Shown piece after piece: positions 6,272 to 10,292 of a DNA stretch of 10,292 nt. This DNA is from Solobacterium sp. (GTDB taxonomy: Bacteria > Bacillota_I > Bacilli_A > Erysipelotrichales > Erysipelotrichaceae), in the NCBI GenBank assembly GCA_017543005.1, contig JAFWEA010000077.1:1-10292 (forward strand), given 5' to 3'. Numbering within the stretch: position 1 is the first letter of the stretch; the number at the start of each line of letters is the position of its first letter. Under the pieces are notes generated by a model that was not told where the DNA came from, made no database searches, and saw nothing but the letters and a program-made list of their open reading frames with translations. Made by a program: the position numbers and the translations under genes.

Positions 6272-8068
6272 TTACTTTCTCACGACTGCGCCGAACCGGC
6301 AGGCAGCCATGCAGCTTCCGCACTTGATGCACTTGTCAGTGTCGATGACATACGGTTCCTTGCCAGGTACGCCGGTGATGGCACCAACCGGGCAGGCCCG
6401 TGCACACATGGAGCACTTCTTGCACACATTCGGATCGATGGAGTATGTCAGCAGGTCCTTGCAGACACCGGCCGGGCACTTCTTGTCAACGATGTGGGCA
6501 ACGTATTCATCACGGAAGTGAGAGAGTGTGGACAGAACCGGGTTCGGGGCTGTCTGGCCAAGGCCGCACAGAGCGGTATCCTTGATTTCGTTGCAGAGAT
6601 CTTCCATCTCATCCAGCATTTCCAGAGTGCCTTCACCCTTTGTGATCTTGGTCAGCATTTCGAGCAGTCTCTTTGTACCGATCCGGCACGGGCTGCACTT
6701 GCCGCAGGACTCATCAACGATGAATTCCATGTAGAAGCGGGCCACGTCAACCATGCAGTTGTCTTCGTCCAGGACGATCATACCGCCGGAACCCATCATG
6801 GAGCCGGCCGCAACCAGGTTATCGTAGTCGATCGGTGTATCGAGTTCTCTCTCGGTCAGACAGCCGCCGGACGGACCGCCGGTCTGTACAGCCTTAAATG
6901 CCTTGTTGTGCGGGCAGCCGCCGCCGATTTCATAAATGATTTCGCGCAGGGTTGTACCCATCGGGATTTCAACCAGACCAGTATTCTTGATCTTGCCGCC
7001 CAGAGCGAAGACCTTTGTACCCTTGGACTTTTCAGTACCGATCGCGGAGTACCAGTCAGCACCCTTCATGATGATCTGGGCAACATTGGCCAGTGTTTCA
7101 ACGTTGTTGATGCTGGTCGGCTTGCCCCAGACACCGGAAACAGCCGGGAACGGCGGCTTCGGAGTCGGCATGCCGCGCTTGCCTTCGATGGATGCGATCA
7201 GGGCTGTTTCTTCGCCGCAGACGAACGCACCTGCACCCAGACGGACTTCCAGATCGAAGTCGAAGCCGGAATCAAAGATATTCTTGCCGATCAGGCCGAG
7301 TTCCTTGGCCTGGCCGATGGCGATGTTCAGACGGTGAACAGCGATCGGATATTCGGCCCGGCAGTAAATGTAACCCTGGTGAGCGCCGACAGCATAAGCC
7401 ATGATGGCCATGCCTTCAACGATGGCATGCGGGTCACCTTCCAGAATGGAACGGTCCATGAATGCACCCGGGTCGCCTTCGTCGGCGTTGCAGATGACAT
7501 ACTTTTCATCGCCCGGCTGATCCTTTTCGAACTGCCACTTGACACCGGTCGGGAAACCGGCACCGCCACGGCCGCGCAGACCGGAAGCCTTGATGACATC
7601 AATGACTTCCTGCGGTTCCATGGAAGTCAGAACCTTACCCAGAGCAGCATAGCCGTCCATGGCGATATATTCGCTGATGTCTTCCGGGTTGATCTTGCCG
7701 CAGTTGCGCAGCGCAATTCTTTCCTGCTTCTCGTAGAACTTGATCTTGTCAATGTCAAGAATCTTTTCGCCGGTCTTCATGTCTTCTTCACTCAGTTCGA
7801 GTTCAGTGACAACACGGCCCTTCAGCAGATGTTCGGCAACGATGTGCTCGACATCTTCCGGCTTGACATAGTTGTAGAATACCTTATCCGGATAAATGGC
7901 AACGATCGGACCTCTCTGGCAGAGACCGAAGCAGCCTGTCTTGATGACCCGGACTTCCTCGTCCAGACCGTATTCCTTCAGGTATTTATTGAAATTGTCG
8001 AAAATCTCACCGGATCTGCTCGATGTGCAGCCGGTGCCGGCACAGCATAATACATTTGTACGAATCAT
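6272..8068 (-). CDS. hydB: Hydrogenase flavin/NADH subunit HydB (NuoF-like)
   Basis: This subunit binds FMN and NAD(H) and passes electrons between NADH, Fe-S clusters and HydA. The 598-residue product has an N-terminal thioredoxin-like [2Fe-2S] domain (C8/C9, C14, C46, C50). The NuoF core follows, with the glycine-rich GLRGRGGAGFPTG (163-175) and NADEGDPGAFMDR (194-206). An SLBB-like region lies near 350-430. The NuoF [4Fe-4S] site is ESCGKCSPCR (C455, C458, C461) with C501. The C-terminus carries two ferredoxin [4Fe-4S] clusters (C549, C552, C555, C559; C580, C583, C586, C590). An additional pair, CPAGVC (C531, C536), lies in the linker. This domain order matches HydB of trimeric or bifurcating hydrogenases. 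ATG 8068 follows the preceding stop by 4 bases, with GGAGGG at 8078-8083 inside the upstream gene. Confidence 0.97.
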   Translation of the reverse strand: MIRTNVLCCAGTGCTSSRSGEIFDNFNKYLKEYGLDEEVRVIKTGCFGLCQRGPIVAIYPDKVFYNYVKPEDVEHIVAEHLLKGRVVTELELSEEDMKTGEKILDIDKIKFYEKQERIALRNCGKINPEDISEYIAMDGYAALGKVLTSMEPQEVIDVIKASGLRGRGGAGFPTGVKWQFEKDQPGDEKYVICNADEGDPGAFMDRSILEGDPHAIVEGMAIMAYAVGAHQGYIYCRAEYPIAVHRLNIAIGQAKELGLIGKNIFDSGFDFDLEVRLGAGAFVCGEETALIASIEGKRGMPTPKPPFPAVSGVWGKPTSINNVETLANVAQIIMKGADWYSAIGTEKSKGTKVFALGGKIKNTGLVEIPMGTTLREIIYEIGGGCPHNKAFKAVQTGGPSGGCLTERELDTPIDYDNLVAAGSMMGSGGMIVLDEDNCMVDVARFYMEFIVDESCGKCSPCRIGTKRLLEMLTKITKGEGTLEMLDEMEDLCNEIKDTALCGLGQTAPNPVLSTLSHFRDEYVAHIVDKKCPAGVCKDLLTYSIDPNVCKKCSMCARACPVGAITGVPGKEPYVIDTDKCIKCGSCMAACRFGAVVRK

Positions 8069-8072
8069 GAAC

Positions 8073-8447
8073 TCAGCCCTCCAGTGCCTTGACTGCGTCT
8101 ACTGTGTACTCTTCGACAATGTGACCCTTACCGATGTGCTCTTCCAGGATCTTTGTTGCCTTGTCAGGGTCCACATGTACATAGGTTGTGTGGGAGCCGT
8201 CCTTGCCGTAAACTTCGACAATCGGTTCATAGACACACATACCGATGCAGCCGGTCTGGGTAACCACGCAGTTGTAGTCCTTTTCAGCGGTTTCTTCAAC
8301 CAGCTTATTCAGAACCGGTCTGGCGCCGGCAGCGATACCGCAGGTTGCCATACCGACGACGACCCGGTAATCCTTGCCGCCTTCGCGCATCTCAACCTTC
8401 TTGAGTGCTGCCTCACGCATCTTTTTCAAATCTTCCAAACTCTTCAT
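8073..8447 (-). CDS. Thioredoxin-like [2Fe-2S] ferredoxin, NuoE/HydC-related (HydD-like)
   Basis: The product is 124 residues. After a charged N-terminal helix it has a thioredoxin-like ferredoxin fold: VVVGMATCGIAAGAR with C36, then QTGCIGMCVYEPIVEVYG with C67 and C71. The second ligand of the usual C-x4-C pair is replaced (position 41 is Gly); C60 is the only other cysteine. It is shorter than a typical HydC/NuoE (about 160 residues). It resembles the small extra [2Fe-2S] protein that I recall next to hydB in Acetobacterium woodii (HydD of hydCEDBA). It probably docks on HydB as an electron-carrying or structural subunit. The start codon overlaps the previous stop by ATGA (8444-8447), with AGGAGG at 8455-8460. 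The family is confident; the exact subunit name is less so, and no symbol is given. Confidence 0.85.
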   Translation of the reverse strand: MKSLEDLKKMREAALKKVEMREGGKDYRVVVGMATCGIAAGARPVLNKLVEETAEKDYNCVVTQTGCIGMCVYEPIVEVYGKDGSHTTYVHVDPDKATKILEEHIGKGHIVEEYTVDAVKALEG

Positions 8448-8998
8448 CTCATGCCCTCCTTTGCCCGCATGATGCCTTCATTGATATATTCTTTGATCCA
8501 GAGAAGTATCTCAGGCTCAAGAAGACTTACACCTTCCAGCATTTCCCTGATCTCACTGGATTTAAAGACAAACTGATCTGTATCTGTCTCGTAGATCATC
8601 TCGAAGTCGATGGTTTCGTCTGCCTGAATGGCATACATCATCATCTGTCCGAGATCTCCGGCCGGCGGGGCATCTATATGATCCCTGACAATGCTTGCGT
8701 GTACTTCCGTTCCCTCACCGGGCCGGCTTTTTATCGCAAATGTGCCTCCGCACTGTTCTGTCAGGCCTTTCATAAAGGCCACGCCCATACCAATTTTACG
8801 TGTTTTTCTGGTTGTTGTGAATGGATCCGCGACGGTTTTCACCATTTCCTCGCTCATTCCTGATCCATTGTCCGTGACGGTGATTTCAATGATATTGTCC
8901 TTCACGCTTTCCCGGATTTTCAGCAGGATACGTCCTGCCTTGGCCCCGATGCTGTTCATCAGGATTTCCAGGATATGCATGGCCAGATCTTCCATCAT
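8444..8998 (-). CDS. GHKL-fold ATP-binding protein (HATPase_c), hydrogenase-linked
   Basis: The 184-residue product holds a Bergerat (GHKL) ATP-binding fold. The N-box helix carries E11 and N15 (HILEILMNS). The G1 box is D43-N-G-S-G-M48. A lid starting DPFTTTRKTRK leads to the G2-like G70-M-G72, followed by GGTFAIKSRPGEGTEV. There is no membrane segment, sensor domain or phospho-accepting His helix, so it is not a standard sensor kinase; anti-sigma-type kinases share this form. The C-terminal 75 residues (PPAGDLG onward) match the tail I associate with proteins encoded in clostridial [FeFe] hydrogenase operons. It starts at 8998 with an ATGA overlap with the PHP gene; a second ATG lies at 8995. 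GGGGTGAT lies about 7 bases upstream. Its substrate is unknown; regulation or assembly of the hydrogenase is an inference from context. Confidence 0.88.
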   Translation of the reverse strand: MMEDLAMHILEILMNSIGAKAGRILLKIRESVKDNIIEITVTDNGSGMSEEMVKTVADPFTTTRKTRKIGMGVAFMKGLTEQCGGTFAIKSRPGEGTEVHASIVRDHIDAPPAGDLGQMMMYAIQADETIDFEMIYETDTDQFVFKSSEIREMLEGVSLLEPEILLWIKEYINEGIMRAKEGMR

Positions 8999-9696
8999 AC
9001 AATATCACCCCACATCTTCCGGATATCGTCATGGGTAATGACGTTTTCCGGTTCGGAGATATCAATCAGCCGGTGCGCATCGGAATCCACGAACCACATC
9101 ACCTGGTCATCCTTGATCCAGGGATGCATCTTCAGAACCCGCTGCCGCTGTTCCTGCGTCTTGATTTCCAGGCCGTCGTAGGCCAGATCCATCGGAATAA
9201 ATCCGAGCTGGTTGGTCACGGAGTTCGACCGGTCCAGCACATGAGCCAGAACCGCCTTGCCGCCATGTTCATGAATGGCCTCAACGCACTCATTCAGGTC
9301 GGCACTCAGTGATACCAGCAGCAGCCTGTCTTCCGTTCCGATGACCTGATCATTTTCATCCATGAGCAGTTCATTGCCGAAGTAGTCCGGCCGGTTCGGA
9401 ATGACCGGCATGTTCGCATCGATCCACGGCTGCATGCTTTCAGCCTTCTCCAGATCCCCGAACAGTCCCAGCACATGCACTTCCTCACTGCTTTCCAGTT
9501 CCATGCCATACAGCATTTTCAGGCCGATGTTTCTGGCCGCAATGCTGATGGAACGCAGCTGGCGGGTTGAGTTATGATCGGTCACCGCGATGATGTCGAG
9601 GCCCTTGATCACAGCCATATTGCAGATATTGTTCGGGGTCATCTCATCCTCGGCACACGGGGAGAGACAGCTGTGCATGTGGAAATCGTAGAACAT
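8995..9696 (-). CDS. PHP-domain protein, putative metal-dependent phosphoesterase
   Basis: The product is 233 residues covering a complete PHP fold. Metal-binding motifs in order are D4-F-H6-M-H8, the segment LSPCAEDEMTPNNI, T39-D40-H41-N, E66 (GMELESSEEVHVLGLF, with H74), H152 (AHVLDRS) and D206-A-H208. All main PHP metal ligands therefore appear intact, so catalysis is likely, probably hydrolysis of a phosphoester of unknown identity. The start is ATG 9696, sharing one base with the preceding stop (TGATG), with GGGGAT just upstream. The stop overlaps the next start by ATGA. Tight coupling to the hydrogenase genes suggests a role in signalling or regulation of the complex, but no substrate can be read from the sequence. 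It lacks the polymerase context of PHP domains in DNA replication and the length of histidinol phosphatase. Confidence 0.88.
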   Translation of the reverse strand: MFYDFHMHSCLSPCAEDEMTPNNICNMAVIKGLDIIAVTDHNSTRQLRSISIAARNIGLKMLYGMELESSEEVHVLGLFGDLEKAESMQPWIDANMPVIPNRPDYFGNELLMDENDQVIGTEDRLLLVSLSADLNECVEAIHEHGGKAVLAHVLDRSNSVTNQLGFIPMDLAYDGLEIKTQEQRQRVLKMHPWIKDDQVMWFVDSDAHRLIDISEPENVITHDDIRKMWGDIV

Positions 9697-10028
9697 CAGA
9701 TCCCCAGTTCGACGAGTTTCTTCGCAGTCTCGTAGACCGGCAGACCGCTCTCGATGACCGGAATACCTTCCTCATCGGCTCTGGCGATGATATCCTCCGC
9801 CAGCACGGCATGATCGGCAATGATGATGCAGGAGAATTCTCTCAGACTCGCTACCCCGATGACATTCATGTGTACCTGTACGGTAATCCATGCCTGTTCC
9901 GGTTCACCGTTGCCCATGACCCAGCTGAGCAGATCGCCGCAGAATGCACCGGTTACCTTGCGGTCCAGCGCAGCATTCCTGGTGGCACAAGCCCATCCGG
10001 TCTTTTCAATCAGTTCCTGTACATTCAT
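9696..10028 (-). CDS. DRTGG-domain protein, hydrogenase-operon linked
   Basis: The product is a stand-alone DRTGG domain of 110 residues. The core reads VTGAFCGDLLSWVMGNG (25-41), then AWITVQVHMNVIGVASL and FSCIIIADHAV, ending IPVIESGLPVYETAKKL. DRTGG domains otherwise occur as linker domains beside CBS pairs or in phosphotransacetylase-type proteins and probably bind a small ligand. The single-domain form recurs, as I recall, in clostridial [FeFe] hydrogenase operons with PHP and GHKL genes, and it is often mis-annotated as an HPr kinase. C30 and C67 are its notable cysteines. The start is ATG 10028 with an ATGA overlap onto the upstream gene and GGAG at 10037-10040. The ligand and function are unknown. 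Confidence 0.85.
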   Translation of the reverse strand: MNVQELIEKTGWACATRNAALDRKVTGAFCGDLLSWVMGNGEPEQAWITVQVHMNVIGVASLREFSCIIIADHAVLAEDIIARADEEGIPVIESGLPVYETAKKLVELGI

Positions 10029-10292
10029 ATGTTTTTCTCCTTCATGCTGTGCAGTATGTGGCAGTCATCCAGCTTTTTGGTACCGTTGACGATTGCCTCC
10101 GCCATAATCCGGCATGTCTGCATGCCGCAGGCACTGCAGTCGTATCCCGGCAGCAGTTCCAGCTGGTCATTGCCTTTCTGGAAGAAAGCCAGTTTTTCCA
10201 TCAGTGTCCGCGGATCTTCATCCCCGGATATGATCCTGCCGCTGTAGAGTTCCTCGATGTTGATTTCGCTCGGCTGTTTCCGCCGTTCGGAA
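10025..10292 (-). CDS. Fe-S protein, C-terminal part only (hydrogenase-like or Fes-domain protein)
   Basis: An open frame enters from the right edge (first full codon at 10291) and ends at TGA 10027-10025, giving 88 residues. After a charged stretch comes LLPGYDCSACGMQTCRIMAEAIV and later a DC. This is a C-x2-C-x4-C plus distal C pattern (C52, C55, C60, C77 of the fragment) of the Fes-type [4Fe-4S] domain. That domain ends the proteins often annotated '[Fe-Fe] hydrogenase large subunit C-terminal domain', which are common in such operons. Whether the full protein has an H-cluster-like or only a ferredoxin core cannot be told here. It overlaps the DRTGG gene by ATGA, so it belongs to the same operon. 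Confidence 0.8.
   Translation of the reverse strand, partial: SERRKQPSEINIEELYSGRIISGDEDPRTLMEKLAFFQKGNDQLELLPGYDCSACGMQTCRIMAEAIVNGTKKLDDCHILHSMKEKNI

Noticed and set aside
8444..8998. GHKL protein as a two-component sensor histidine kinase
   Set aside because: No phospho-accepting His helix, sensor domain or membrane segment is present, and no response regulator lies in the window.
9696..10028. DRTGG protein as an HPr kinase/phosphorylase
   Set aside because: It is only 110 residues and has no Walker A or kinase core; only the DRTGG fold is present.
1..10292. Mobile element, CRISPR array, tRNA, rRNA or defence system
   Set aside because: No direct-repeat arrays, transposase or integrase frames, inverted-repeat ends or tRNA-like clover sequence were noticed on reading either strand.

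Overview
The window looks like the chromosome of an anaerobic, fermentative low-to-mid GC Firmicute. A host in or near the Erysipelotrichia or Clostridia is my best guess. The evidence is Firmicutes-style strong Shine-Dalgarno sites (GGAGG), TATAAT promoters, a prokaryote-type ProRS with an insertion domain, and a multisubunit NADH-linked [FeFe] hydrogenase operon. The genus is not determinable from this sequence alone. No mobile element, CRISPR array, tRNA or rRNA was seen.

Layout. Left end (1-1016, minus): the 5' part of a small membrane protein gene and, upstream of it, a CAP/SCP-domain gene that has no visible signal peptide or ribosome binding site. Its best promoter places transcription start on its ATG. 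Next (1048-2668): guaB (IMP dehydrogenase, minus) with its own terminator. It is divergent from proS (prolyl-tRNA synthetase, plus, 2692-4371), and the two promoters sit back to back in a gap of about 100 bp. Two terminator hairpins (4375-4471) separate proS from the converging hydrogenase operon.

Right half (4490-10292, all minus, read from high to low coordinates): a tightly coupled operon. In order of transcription it encodes an Fe-S protein (only its C-terminal 88 residues are present), a DRTGG-domain protein, a PHP-domain putative phosphoesterase, a GHKL ATP-binding protein, a thioredoxin-like [2Fe-2S] protein, HydB (flavin/NADH subunit) and HydA ([FeFe] hydrogenase catalytic subunit). 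Five successive junctions overlap or lie within 4 bases; only the hydB-hydA gap (15 bp) is larger. The operon promoter lies beyond the right edge.

How the genes work together. HydA and HydB should couple NADH (and possibly reduced ferredoxin) oxidation to H2 production in the cytoplasm, disposing of fermentative electrons. The upstream genes look like a signalling or regulatory module (ATPase/kinase fold, phosphoesterase fold, DRTGG fold, Fe-S domain) physically tied to the hydrogenase. Their function is not established, and this module is the most interesting part of the window. The guaB product is the second point of interest: its length and active-site residue numbers coincide with those I recall for the IMP dehydrogenase of the protozoan parasite Tritrichomonas foetus.
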